The position numbers and the translations under genes were made by a program. Below the pieces are notes generated by a model. The model worked only from the letters and a program-made list of their open reading frames with translations, did not search any database and was not told where the DNA came from. A stretch of 64,000 nt of DNA, from NCBI RefSeq assembly GCF_001625305.1, contig NW_017802491.1, positions 4,724,197-4,788,196 of the forward strand, given 5' to 3'. Source of the stretch: Branchiostoma belcheri (lineage: Eukaryota; Chordata; Leptocardii; Amphioxiformes; Branchiostomatidae). Below, piece after piece: positions 24,041 to 35,543 of this stretch. Within the stretch, counting starts at the first letter, position 1, and every line of letters begins with the position of its first letter.

Positions 24041-27000
24041 CTATTTTCGTGGAGTCCTATTGGCATACAGAGCCATTAGGATACTTTGATAGCGTTTTTG
24101 GTACTCCATTGCTTTCTTCTGATCGCCGTGTTTACTCCATACTACCGCTAGGTTCTTCAAGAGCGCGGCAATCTGTGGGTGTGCCGTTGTCTTCCCGTAA
24201 ACGGTTGTGAACATTTCTAATGCCTGTTCTAAGTAGTCACCTGCCTTCTGTTGATCGCCAAGTTCACTCCAGGACAATCCCAGGTTGCAAAGCGCGCATG
24301 CAATCTCCGGATGTGCCTTGTCTTCTCCGTAGATAGTTTTCCTCATCTTAAGAGTCTGCTCTAAGTAGCTGATTGCTTTCTTGTAATCCCCAAGGTCACT
24401 CCACGATGATCCCAGGATGCTTAGCGAATTTGCAATGTCTGGGTGTGGTGTGTTACCATAGATGTCGTTCTTCATTGTTAAGGATTGCTCGCAGTAACAA
24501 ACTGCCTTTTTGTAATCACCGAGTTTACCCCAAGACGACCCAAGGTTATTAAGTAACTTAGCAATTTCTGGATGTGCTTTGCCTTCTCCATAAATAGTTT
24601 TTGACATCATTAGTGACTGTTCAAAGTAGGTAATTGCTTTGGCCTGATCACCCAATGCCCCCAATGACAACCCCAAGTTGTTAAGGCACATGGCAATGTA
24701 GTGATTAGCAGTCTTGTCTCCATAGATATCTTTCATCATAATTAATGACTGTTGAAAGTAGCTAATTGCTTTCCTCTCATTGCCAAGCCTACTCCAAGAC
24801 GATCCCAGGTTGGTAAGTGATTTAGCAACTTCTGGATGTGACTTGTCTCTGTAGATAGTTCTCTTCATTGCTATTGACTGTTCAAAGTAGCTAATTGCTT
24901 TCTTCTCATTTCCAAGATAGCTCCAAGTTGATCCCAGATTGTTGAGTGACGCGGCGATGTCTGGATGGGCCGATGTGTCCCTGTAAATAGCCTTCATCAT
25001 TGTTAATGACTGCTCGTGGTATCTAACTGCTTTCATCGGATTTCCCAGCTGACACCAAGAGCATCCCAGGTTAGTAAGCGACGAAGCGATATCTGGATGC
25101 ATTGCATTCTTTCCGAATATACTTTTCTTCATTGCTAGTGACTGTTCGTAAAAGAAAATTGCTTTTTTGTGATCACCGAATGCACTGTAAGATGATGCTA
25201 GGTTATTGAGTGACTTTGCAATGTCCGGATGTGGTGTTTTGTCCCCATAAATGGCATTCCTCATCGCCAATGACTGACTGTAGTGACGGATTGCTTTCCT
25301 CTGATCACCGAGTTGACTCCAGGCAGACCCTAAGCTGTCGATGGTGTTGGCAATGGTTGGATGGGCAACTCCGTTTCCATAGATAGTTCCATGCATTTGT
25401 AGGGACTGCTCAAAGTAGCCAATTGCCTTTTTCTGATCTCCGAAATCACTCCAAGATGATCCCAGGTTTGTAAGTGTTTGGGCTGTGTCCGGATGGGCTG
25501 TTTGAGCTCCGTAGATGGTTGTTATCATTGCCAACGCCTGTTCGAAGTAGCTAACTGCTTCAATTTGGTTTCCGAGCATTCTCGAACATACACCCAAAAT
25601 GTTTAAGGAAGAGACTATGTCTGGGTGTGGCGTTGCTTCTCCGTAGATGGTCTTCCTAATCGCTAATGACTGCATGTTGTAGCTGATTGCTTTCTTTGCA
25701 TCGCCGAGTCTCATCCAAGAACGTCCGAGGTTGTAGAGTGTCATTCCAATGTCTGGGCATTTCGTTATGTCCCCATGGACAACTTTCCTCATCGATAGTG
25801 ATTCTTTAAAGTATAGGATTGCTTTCTTCTGATCACCGAGTTCACTCCAAGATAACCCCAGGCTCTCAAATGACATTGCAAGGTCTAAATGTGCAGTGTT
25901 GTCTCCATAGAGCTCCATTCTCATCGCTATTGACTGTTCGTGATACTCGATTGCTTTCTTGTAATTACCGAGTAGGTACCAACATGACCCGAGATTGTTA
26001 AGTGAAAATGCAATACCCGGGTGTGCATTGTTTTCCCCATAAATAGATTTATATATATTTAGTGACTTCTCACAATTGCTGATAGCTTTTTTCTGGTCAC
26101 CGAGTTTATTCCAACATGATCCAATATTGTGATGCAACATAGCAATATCTGGATGTGCTGTACTGTCACCGTAAATACCTTGTAGCATCGTAAGTGACTG
26201 TTCGAAGTAGGTCATTGCTTTTTTCTGGTCTCCGAATTCACACCAACACGACCCAAAGTTCTGAAGTGTCATTGGTATGTCGGGATGTGCGTTGTCTCCA
26301 TAGAGGGTTTTCTTCATCGTTAGTGCCTGTTTCGTGTAGTCCATTGCCTTCTGTGAATTGCCAAGTTTTAACCAGTACGACCCCAAGTTATGAAGTGCAT
26401 TTGCAATGTCTGGATGTGCCGTGATGTCTCCGTGCTCATGGATAGATTTTAACATCGTCAATGACTTTTCATAGCAAGAAATTGCATTTTTCATATCGCA
26501 GAGTGCCCTATAGGATACTCCCAGATTGGTGAGAGTGGATACGATTTTGGGATGTGCAATTTTGTCTCCGTAGATAGTTTTGCGTATGTCGAGTGACTGT
26601 TTAAAGAAGATAATTGCTTTTGTGTGATCACTTCGACATCCCCAGGTCTTACCTAATTCTTCTAGTATAGTCGAATGTTTGTCGTTCGTGTCACATGCTT
26701 CTTTCAACGCTTCTTCCAAATAATGGATGGAATTATCAAGCATGAACAGATTTCTTGCTATTCTTCCCCTACACAGATGGGAAGAATCGTAGATGGACGT
26801 TTTGAATATCCTCTTTGGTTGGGCGTGCAAAATATCTTTGACCATATCCATGACACGCATCTTTAATGGTAAAGCCGTGCATTGGTATCGGAAAAGTACC
26901 TTGATGTTTGGTATGTGGAATATTGACTTCAGGGTAGTGTCTGACACCTCGTGCACGCTGCTCTGATAGTTCACTTTGGCAAGAGGAGACAGACTGTCCT

Positions 27001-29550
27001 GCTGCCCTCCGTTGGCAATGTACGTCCTCAGCCTGAGTTCTGCCGCGATGCTGATCAGCACTGTCAGGTGTGTGGCATCTTCCTCTGTGATCCGCCCCGT
27101 TCCCTTTAGTTCATGAATGATACCCCATGTACTTGCATGCGTAGTCTGACAACACAGGGCTATGAGGTCCATGGCTATACCTGGAAATCGGTACATGTCC
27201 TTTTTGACATTCAACAGTTGCCCGGTAGGCTCATTGGAGAGGAAGTTTTCCCTGTCTTCCTCCAGGATTTTAGGTGCGATTCGACGGGCCATAGAGAGTG
27301 GTGTAGTATAGCTTTCAGGAATTCTTGTCAGATAGTCCTGGTAGTCTTGCACTAGCGATGCTTCGCCGGTCAGGAAAGCAACGCGTCTGAGGATGTCTGA
27401 CAGGTGGTACCCCTCGGCAAGGGATATCTCCAATTGCTGAAACTCCGCCATTTTTGCAGGCGTCTGGATGAGGCTAACGGGCGGTTTAGTCTTGGTCTTG
27501 TCTCTCCCAAATGGAGTCTTTGATGCCCATGGCATGGAGCCGTCAAAGGCAAACCCACGAGGGGTGACGGAGTCAAAGAACCAGTCTTTATCTTGATCTT
27601 CCGATTGAAAATCGTTCAGTGACGGAATGGCCATAGCTGGGAGGATGGTCTCTCCGAGGTTGATGACTTTCATGTGTAGGTAGTGCGTGAGGGTGAGGAA
27701 GTACCGTCGTGTGTCATCGTTGTCTTTCCCGTCCTCAATTAGAATGGCGAACTCCAGGTCAGAGTAGGGCGTGACCAGTTCTGTTGCCTGGGAGCCTAAC
27801 CCGATAAAAGCGTACTTACATGGAGGACGGCCAAGTATGACGATACATTCGCCAACAAGGTCCTGAACAAATGTCTGCCTATCTTCAGCAATGCTCTTGA
27901 ACAGAGATTTGATTGCTTCAGCTCGTTCAGCCTCGACTTTTGTCACAGTTGGGTCATCCTCGTCGTACTGATACGGGTTATGGTGCTGATCTATTTCGTC
28001 TAACTGTGACTTAGCACGGGCGCGCATGTTCTCTAATCGCTTCTTGTGGCGTGAGGCACAATCCATGGGACTTGATTTTGCTTCCACATTTGCTGTACAT
28101 TGAAGAAAAGACTGCTCTATCTCCTGCAAGGCTTCAGTAAGTGTTACTTTTTGATTGTCCAGGTGTGTTCTGGCCAATGCTGCATTGTACAGTGCGGCAG
28201 CCTGTGTGAATTTCTTACCTTCTTTTGTCCCTTTACCACGCTGGAGGTACACGTCTCCCAGTCTGTACAGGCAGTCAGCCTCTTTCAGCCGATAGGAATT
28301 GTTACGGTCTGCACACACGTGAAAACAATATAAATGTCATTTAGTCACAACGGTTGTGAATAAATAACTTTGCTCTTCAATTATCATTTACCAAGTTGAA
28401 CCCAATCAATATTCATGGGAATACAAATGTCTATCATATATAATTGTTAAAGATAAAAATATAGAGGAGGGTAGAAAATTTAATGTAAAAACAGTTACCG
28501 TGAATGAGTTTCAGAGCGGACACAAACTTCTCTTCTGCTAAGTCGATGTTCCCATCAGCCAGTGCGCGGTCCCCCGCTGCCAGGTACTCTTGGTAAGACC
28601 TACAGTGACAGATTGTTTATGCATTTTTATTTCTAATTTTTCTTTTAAAATGGGCAGGATTACTCATACCAGTATGGGGAAATTTTGTTTTTCAAAAAAA
28701 AGGTTCTGCACCTGTTGACATACCTGTAGTCTGGAGTAGCTTTTCTGGGTGTCTGACTTGCGATGAACTCACTCGGTGACCTAAAATTTCAAGAAATCTT
28801 AAGTTAAACTCAGTGATAGACAATATGGATTATGTATGCCTTTAAGCTCTTACTTGTGATAAAATCAAATGAGAAACTAGAGTTCAGCGACACAGCGCCC
28901 CCTCATTAATTATGCAAATTAGATTCTGTCACATTATGTCTAGCAAATCATCTAAATGTGTTAAGCATCACTTAAGCCACCTACCATCCAAAATTTGTTA
29001 CCCTACCATGTCCAGATCAAGAGATATAAAAAACGGAATTTCCACTGCAGTACCATAGCAAAACGTCAGAGGGTCCAAAATCTAACCATTCCCAGGTCTG
29101 CATCAAGGTTTACTAAGTAAATATCAAAACAATCCAACCAGGCATTCTAAAGTAATTGTGGTTACACACAAATACATACACACAGAAAAACCGTATCCCA
29201 AAACATAACCTTCTTGGCTAAGGTAATAACGCTTAACAATATCCAGAGATCAGCTACATTAGATACATACATGAACTTTTGGCCAGATCCTTCAGCGATG
29301 ACGTCATTGTTTGCGGATGTCTCTGAAAGGTCCCTCGAGAGGTCAGCTTGTTGTTTCTCCCGTTGTTTCTGCCGTTGTAAGCCCTTTAAAAGCACCGACT
29401 CAATCAGTGGACACAAACATTCACTGGGGTGTTACATGCACGTTAAATATGAAACATGATAAACGTGGTCTTCGTTATCCAAGTGGCTAATATACTAACA
29501 AATTTGGCATGGGAATTTGTTTTATGACAAGATTGAATTATGATACCTCA

Positions 29551-29622
<72 letters not shown>

Positions 29623-30446
29623 GCGCGTGCATACATTACGAACATACACACACAAAAACACAGAGTATTACGTACATACAGATATAAACATACATACATA
29701 TCTATTTTTAATTCAGTGTAGGAGCCACAAATAACATATACCTTTCCAGTCCGTTTAGTCTTTTGTCTGATTCTTGCGGTGTACAGTAAGCGGTGGATGA
29801 GTGTGACTTTCCCCTGGATCCCCTCACACCTCGCCAGTGCAGTGTTGTACATAGCTGTGGCCTTGGTCAAACATGTCGTGTCCCTAGTTTCTGTTCCTCT
29901 TTTCAGGTACACGTCACCGAGACTTTTAATCGCCTCAACTTCTAACATACTGTCCTCGTTTGCTACCCCCTCTATCATCAACTTGGTATATTCAATCAGC
30001 AACGAGTCCTTCTTGTAGTCAACAGTCAATCTTTGGTCTAAACGTTGGAATCTCTCTGCTACTTCAACAAGCGAAAACACTTCTTTGTTGTCAGGGTTCT
30101 GGTTGTTTCGAACAAAGGCTGTTTGTTTCTTACCTAAGCGTAGTTTCTTCACATACGACAAACGATATGTGAGGCTGTCTCTAATGTCTGCGTCCTCACA
30201 GTCACATCGGAGCAGTGCGGCCCTGTACAGCACCAAAGCCTTGTCTAGCTTTCCCACGCCCCTGCAGCGTTTGCCCGTTTCCAAGTTCATGTCTCCGAGG
30301 CTTTTGAGTACCTCTATTTCCACCAGCCTGTCCATGTTCGCCATGGCGTCAAGCAGGGCACGTAGGTAGTCGGTCTCGGCACGTTTTAGTCCGTGTCTCT
30401 TGGTCTTGGCGTCCGCCTCGCGGAGCTGCTCACAAACCCGCAGCAT
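24041..30446 (-). CDS. Nucleotidyltransferase-like / 20-TPR protein, five exons
   Basis: Exons (minus): 29742-30446, 29271-29398, 28724-28780, 28499-28599, 24041-28308. All junctions are GT-AG and frame-consistent; the join predicts 1,752 residues. The ATG at 30446 has an in-frame TAA nine bases upstream. Residues 1-235 hold two TPR-like modules (SLGDM/VYL...ALVLYRAAL); a third follows residue 331. Near 497-516 GLGS with SDLEF at a spacing of about 11 matches the nucleotidyltransferase core hG[GS]...D-h-[DE], in a GlnD/DUF294-like setting. Residues about 877-1752 are 20 tandem 44-residue TPRs with consensus AHPDIAxSLxNLGSSWxxLGDxKKAI. Exon 2 could instead start at 29383 (five residues fewer). 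No signal peptide or membrane segment is seen, so probably a cytosolic scaffold. Catalysis is not shown; only two carboxylates of the motif are evident. Confidence 0.85.
24060..26690. repeat. About 20 tandem 132-bp coding repeats (TPR units)
   Basis: The nucleotide sequence of the last exon repeats with a period of 132 bases (some units 129 or 135). Recurring minus-strand words correspond to the LGDQKKAISYFEQSL block. All units sit in one uninterrupted exon, which points to growth by unequal crossing over within the exon rather than exon shuffling. Confidence 0.9.
28870..29165. mobile_element. Non-LTR-like repeat fragment inside TPR-gene intron 2
   Basis: Shares CATTAATTATGCAAATTA, ACCATGTCCAGATCAAGAGATAT, CACTGCAGTACC and the ATCCAACCAGGCATTCT segment with 14150-14815, in the same order. 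Lies in the intron between exons 28724-28780 and 29271-29398 and has no effect on coding. Confidence 0.65.
29552..29620. repeat. (CA)n microsatellite, about 34 units
   Basis: An uninterrupted CA run in the first intron of the TPR gene, followed by GCGCGCGTGC. It creates spurious His-Thr and Val-Cys open frames on the two strands. Confidence 0.95.
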
Positions 30447-31624
30447 TTTGGACACTTAGTGATTCAGAGTAATCAAGAGTTTAGCTTACCCATGCCTAAG
30501 TGGAATGTACAGAAAATGCCAACTTCCTACAAACACCGTGACCTGTGACCTGTGCAGCTTTACTTCCGCATAACGACCTGCGGCGTACAGTATCCCGCGA
30601 GCCTTTGCGAGAATAGTATTGTTATGAATAATTAAAGAGCTGAACCTGGGCAGGTACAAACGTATTAAGTTTGACTTGGGAATGAATTGGGAGATATACA
30701 TCTCATCGAAGTCTGGTATACTGTGACCTGAGTGTGGTGTTTTTATACTTTAAAGTGTATGAATTTAACTGCAGCACGAAGGCAGATTAAGACAGCGCAA
30801 TACATCTTACGGCCAGTGACCTTTTGGCAGGCCAAACATTTCACAGTGTCGTACCCTTGGGGACATATTTCGTAGAGAGGTCCTATATATTGTTACAACA
30901 GTCGACAGCAAAAAAAGGTAAATGATACAAAAAGACGTGGGATTTTTTTATTCCACATTAAATAAGATTTACATTTTCTTCTCAAACATCTCTTGTTTCC
31001 TGGCTGCTAGATTTACCCAACCGCGGGTTAATGTAATATTAATTGTCGTTCTACCATCATTTAGTCGATAACAGAAAGGACTACATATTAACCGCTTATC
31101 ACTACATGGTTCATGGAAATGACAATGACTAAATTTATTGATCACAGAATCCAATGAATGCAACCATAATATCTAAAATGTACATAAAGTTTCAACAAAT
31201 TCATAAAGTGCTATCTTGAAATGTAATATCATATAGTTCTTGAGTAAAAATAAGCATGTACGTTAAAGAGGTTTTACCATTTACTATGACTATGAGAACA
31301 TTGTTTGCTCATAAAGTAACACAAAACACAGATTTTGTGCCATACAACATTGTTACAGCCAACCATCCACCAAGAAACATGTTATTTTTGTAATGACAGT
31401 AACGGGCGTTTAAATGTGACATTCATGTGAATTTGATGGAAAAACTGAAATCTAATTTGATGTGACTACAGAAAAAAATTGTAAGTATAATTGTCAAAAT
31501 ATGCTCCATGTGCTCTATGTGTACTCATATATTCACACATTTCGTGATGTTGCTATCTCCCCGAAATTCACATAAAAGCCACATTTATAACGTTGATAGT
31601 GTGACGAAACACCCTTTTCTTCAA
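30447..31624. other. TPR-gene upstream region and spacer
   Basis: Contains the presumed 5' flank of the TPR gene and the 3' flank of the gene at 31625. I see no TATA box or other clear promoter word. The minus-strand open frames at 30486-31163 have no domain content. Confidence 0.5.
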
Positions 31625-32212
31625 TCAGGGCACATCTAACCCCGAGTCACTATCACTACCTTTGCGCCCTTTGCGCTTTGCCACGCAGGCTGGCATCCAC
31701 TTCTTCCGTTTCTCGTTCGCGGCGTTGTCGTCCTTCTCGTTCTCTTTGCGCCTGCGCCTCTCGTCTTCGTACCGGATGTCGTCATAGCTGTCATCACTGC
31801 TATCCCGTCTCTCCCTCCTCTCCTTCCGGCGGCGCTTCCGGCGGCGCCTCTCCCGCTCGTACTCCGAGTCGTCCGAGGAGCTGCCGCTGCTGTTGCGCCT
31901 CGTCTGACGTCGCCGCTTGCGGCTCCTGGCGGCCTCCGGGTCTTTGGCGTACTTGCAGCTTCCCTCGTACGAATGCTCCTTCTCTTCTTCTCCATTGCAT
32001 GTGCACCGTAGGCATCCCGGACAGAGCATGTAGATACACATAAACACGACCACTAGGGCGATGATGACGATTCCTATCGCCCAAATCAGGGTCCTAATGA
32101 AGAAGTACAGGCCCATCAATAGCAGCATCCCGCCCAGTAGGATGAAGAATATAAGGATGATCCATGTCCTGGCGTCCCGTGGAAGAGGGCAGTTCACTGA
32201 ACGCTCCGGCAT
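31625..32212 (-). CDS. Two-membrane-segment protein with basic/Ser-rich tail
   Basis: Intronless 195-residue frame. The start context GCAGCACCATGCC is a good Kozak match. Residues 17-39 (WIILIFFILLGGMLLLMG...) and 43-64 (WAIGIVIIALVVVFMCIY) are two closely spaced hydrophobic segments forming a hairpin. A cysteine cluster (CPGCLRCTC, 65-73) follows directly, possibly palmitoylated or metal binding. From residue 92 the tail is dominated by Arg/Lys, Asp/Glu and Ser (RSRKRRRQTRR, SSGSSSDDSEYERERRRRK). No signal peptide is seen. The layout (short N-terminus, hairpin, low-complexity tail) resembles the array at 34-45 kb and the gene at 59104, but residue identity is not evident. Function unknown. 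Confidence 0.75.
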   Translation of the reverse strand: MPERSVNCPLPRDARTWIILIFFILLGGMLLLMGLYFFIRTLIWAIGIVIIALVVVFMCIYMLCPGCLRCTCNGEEEKEHSYEGSCKYAKDPEAARSRKRRRQTRRNSSGSSSDDSEYERERRRRKRRRKERRERRDSSDDSYDDIRYEDERRRRKENEKDDNAANEKRKKWMPACVAKRKGRKGSDSDSGLDVP

Positions 32213-34491
32213 GGTGCTGCTTTGTCCCGAGGCGACCCTTAAGTCTCAGAGATTCACACTCAGTCTTTCCGTAACTACTCCCTCCTCCTAACTTTTCTTA
32301 GACTTTGTAGTCGCACAGAAAGTCCTCCTAGATCTGTTTCGACAGTCTGACTGACTGTGAAGACTTTGGACAGCGTCGACGCAATAAAAATGGCGGCTCA
32401 GTCCTTACTCACCCCGAACTGAACCCTACCAGTTCTCCACGTATTTTTCCAGTGCGTCTTTTCCTGGGCACCCTTGTCAGTTGAGGCGTCGTCAGATCAT
32501 TGTTTTGTTGAGTTGTCATGGAGACGATAAAGTCGTCTCAGTAAAGTCGTCTGTAACTCAGCTGAATTCTGTGTGGGGTTCTTTAGACACACTGACCCTG
32601 TTCCACTGAGCTGTATGGTGTTTTGAGACACACCTATAGAGTTGTCATTCCGGTTTTGACAGGGATGACTACACGGGCTAGTTGGCCTCAGGGAAAACAG
32701 ACAACTACTCTTAGTAACCATGGTAACAACCTTTAAAGGGCTCAGGTCGCTGTGCGTATGTGTGGGTTTGTTTATGTGTGTATCAAATGGTATATTATTA
32801 TCGATGCGAATACGTGTTTGCAGATTGTAATTTTCTGTACTACAGTACTACTACTAAAATCTGTTGCCATCTATAACCGTTTAATTTGTTTATGGAATCA
32901 TGAAAATAAAGTTTTCCCTTGCAATTGTGAGTAGTAATAAGGTATCAAACTCAAACCTACGTAGATATCAGACGGAAGTGTTGTAGTTAAGTCGACAAAT
33001 TGTACTAGATAATTTGTAGGCTCACTGTTATACCTTCAGTCCCTACAGGAACCTCAGGGAGCCTTGTTCTGACTGACTTACTGGCTATAGCTAGCTTAGT
33101 GCATAAAGGTGTAATGTCGTCAGAGGGCGCTACTACAACGTCGTAGTTATAAACAATTTGTTTATCATGATGAAGTATTTTCATGATCTTTTGGTTGCTT
33201 CTTTAATGGAGAAAGGGGTACGTCCTACCATATCTTGTTTCACGTTAATCTATTTTACCAAATAGCACATAGAAAAATACATTATGCCTGGTCCATTAGT
33301 GGAAAATAGTATGTGTGAGAAACTTAAGCCAACGCCGGGGATACTGTAGGCTATACATTTCACGCTGAAAGATTGCTCTCCTAAAATAGAATATCCTCAC
33401 AAAATTAGGAAAAAAATACAGGGCCACTTCTAAACCCACTGCATTTCGCACTTTCACACATGCACACTCACAGTACAATGAAATTGATATTTTAGTTACG
33501 GTTTATTCAAAATTCCAGTAAATAAAATTCGCATTAGATTTTTTTGCATACATGTATTTTGAATTACAAATCTTAGATTCTGAGCTATTCCACTGTAAAA
33601 GGTGAAGGGGTTGTCAATCTCTTTACAGAAAATAATTTTATGATAGGGAAATAGTTACTAAGGAGGTCTACCCCCTTTCAAAACTTTTACATGGAGTAGT
33701 CCTCAGTATATGGGAAATTATACCATTAATTATTCACATCCTCATTTGATATTTACAGAATACAACATACAGAATACCTACGTCTATTACTTCACGAGTA
33801 GTGAAAAAGCTTAACTTCATGTACGTTCGATGTAAAACATGCAAATAAAAATATTTACGTGCAATATTTGATAAAGGACTATGATAGAGTTACCCGATGT
33901 ATGTACAGTGCACATTATTCGTTAGCCAATATGGCAAATGATTCAACACAGAAATCGTGATAACATGTACATATGAAGATTTACTAGTAAATGGCACATT
34001 GTAAGTAATTCTTCAAGGCTGAAGAGATCTCTTTTAATGAATAAAATATCAAATTTGGAATTTTGTGGGAATGTTTTTTTATGGAATCCTTTGTATTTTT
34101 CGCAGTGTAGAATGTTTGACAGCTCTTTGGCAATGTAGTGGGCATATCTTAAAGTATGTTTCACAGCTCTTAATAGTAAAAGTAACTTCTTGGAACACTT
34201 TCAAATGTTTGCACAGTTCCTTTTGTAATGGTGTTGAAAGGGTTTTGCAATATTGTTAAAATATTTAAAATATCTTTCCAACTCTTCGGTAATCTTTTGG
34301 CAGCTAAAGTTTATCGCTTACCACAGTATTTTAAAATTTTAGAAAATGTTTTCGACGATTTTTTCACACACCTCTTTAAGTTTGTAATGTTTTCATCACA
34401 GTTCTGTTCTTACAGAATTATCAACTTGATTTGAAAAATCGTTAGAATATTTAAACGAAAAATTTACAGCTCTTTGGTTAACTTTCAGCTG
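32213..34491. other. Promoter flank of the 31625 gene, then gene-free spacer
   Basis: 32213-32470 is moderately GC/CpG-rich and presumably contains the promoter of the minus-strand gene, including AAAATGGCGGC-like YY1 context at 32388-32398. 32720-34491 is AT-rich; short open frames there have no domain content and I see nothing else. Confidence 0.5.
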
Positions 34492-34705
34492 CTAAAGTTT
34501 CTCGTTCACCACAGTGCTATATGCAGGAGGCGGCGGGAGGTCGCTGGTACCAGACGAGTACTGAGTGTTGTAGTTGTCCGAGGTGTTGTAGGTGAACCCG
34601 TACTGCGGGGGCTGGGCCGAGGGTGGAGCCGAGGGCGCAGCTGCGAATCCTCCGGCCGCCGAGGTTCCAGGGTAAGGTTGGGATCCCGGGTAGGGTTGGC
34701 CCGCA
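34492..34705 (-). CDS. Constant C-terminal exon of the membrane-protein array
   Basis: Acceptor TCTCTCCTTACAG ends at 34706; the exon starts with T (third base of a split codon, phase 2) and runs 70 codons to TAG at 34494-34492. It encodes AGQPYPGSQPYPGTSAAGG, Ala/Pro-rich sequence, several Tyr/Thr, then SDLPPPPAYSTVVNEKL at the end. PPPPAY contains a PPxY motif, known to bind WW domains such as those of NEDD4-family ubiquitin ligases; that partner is an inference. The phase-2 acceptor fits the phase-2 donors of all six upstream V units. The nearest, V-A, is frameshifted, yet this exon's frame is intact, as expected if other V exons use it. Confidence 0.65.
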
Positions 34706-34802
34706 CTGTAAGGAGAGAAACAATAGTGTCATAAACTTGAATGCCTTCATATGACAAACATATGCGTGGAAACGTGGGGAAATATACAAAGACAAAATAC
34801 AC

Positions 34803-34859
34803 TGGTTACTGGTATTGGGTATAGGGTAGAGCTGGAATCCTGGATAGGGCTGGTCCGCA
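34803..34859 (-). CDS. 57-bp mini-exon duplicated from the constant exon
   Basis: Acceptor GGTTACAG then TGCGGACCAGCCCTATCC, encoding ADQPYPGFQLYPIPNTSN, and a donor CCA|GTGTAT. It starts exactly like the constant exon (TTACAG|TGCGG[AG]CCA[AG]CCCTA) and is clearly an internal duplicate of its first part. At 57 bp, with phase 2 on both sides, it can be included or skipped without changing frame, so it looks like a cassette exon lengthening the Pro/Tyr-rich tail. The donor choice is the least certain point. Confidence 0.45.
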
Positions 34860-35309
34860 CTGTAACCTGTGTTAGAAGAGACCAAATAATACCGTACAAC
34901 ATGACATGTACAACTTCTGATAGCCCCGCCGCCATGTTTATGCCCAGAGTGCAACGCGCGACATCCGAGCCGCCATCTTATGACAAATTGACAAAAGTAC
35001 AGCAACACCTGTAGTACTTCCCAAGCAAACAAAGACCTCAAACCTAGAAAGCGTGTAGTAAACTACACATTAGAGAAATGTCTCCGAATTTACACTAGAA
35101 GATAGAACTTATGCTTGTCATTCCTTGGATTACACCATATTTTTCTAGATGGCAAAAGAGTAAAGTAACCATCCAGACCTCTACGAAAATGTACCTTGTC
35201 ATGCTAAGACGTCTTCGTTGAAGTGTACGTACTTGACTTACTTGCCATTGCAGAATTCGAACTACACTTGCCGATAGAATTCAAGCAAAAGCGGCCTCGG
35301 TACCCGGGA

Positions 35310-35490
35310 ATGGTATTTAGAATCCAGAACCTTTCTATGCTTGAATGAGTAGGGGTTAGGTTTTGGATAGCCTCCGCGCATCCAAGGACGTATTTGCCCC
35401 AGGCACGACACGCGACTAACCAGAACCGTGCTTAAGCAATGTTCTGAATAAAGCACGGTTTTCGATACACGGTTCTGGGTACAACATTGT
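35310..35490. repeat. ATCCAGAACC repeat family copy in the V-A/constant intron
   Basis: Contains GAATCCAGAACCTTTCTATG, GGTTTTGGATAGCCTCCGCG, AACCAGAACCGTGCTTAAGC and AAGCACGGTTTTCGATACACGG in the order seen at 11398 and 55893. Lies in the intron between V-A and the C-terminal exons. Confidence 0.65.
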
Positions 35491-35543
35491 ATGTACAGAC
35501 CGGGTCAGGGTGAGAATTCATATAATTGCTGAAGTGATTATAC

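Noticed and set aside
28309..28318. Start of the large TPR frame at 28318
   Set aside because: The first codon is GTG and sits on a splice acceptor (GTGTGTGCAG); upstream exons join in frame, so it is an internal exon edge.
29509..29734. His-Thr-rich open frames
   Set aside because: They are the (CA)n microsatellite read in frame, inside an intron of the TPR gene.
31636..32084. Overlapping open frames on both strands within the 31625 gene
   Set aside because: Shadows of a GC- and Arg-codon-rich real frame; no membrane or domain pattern and no good start context.
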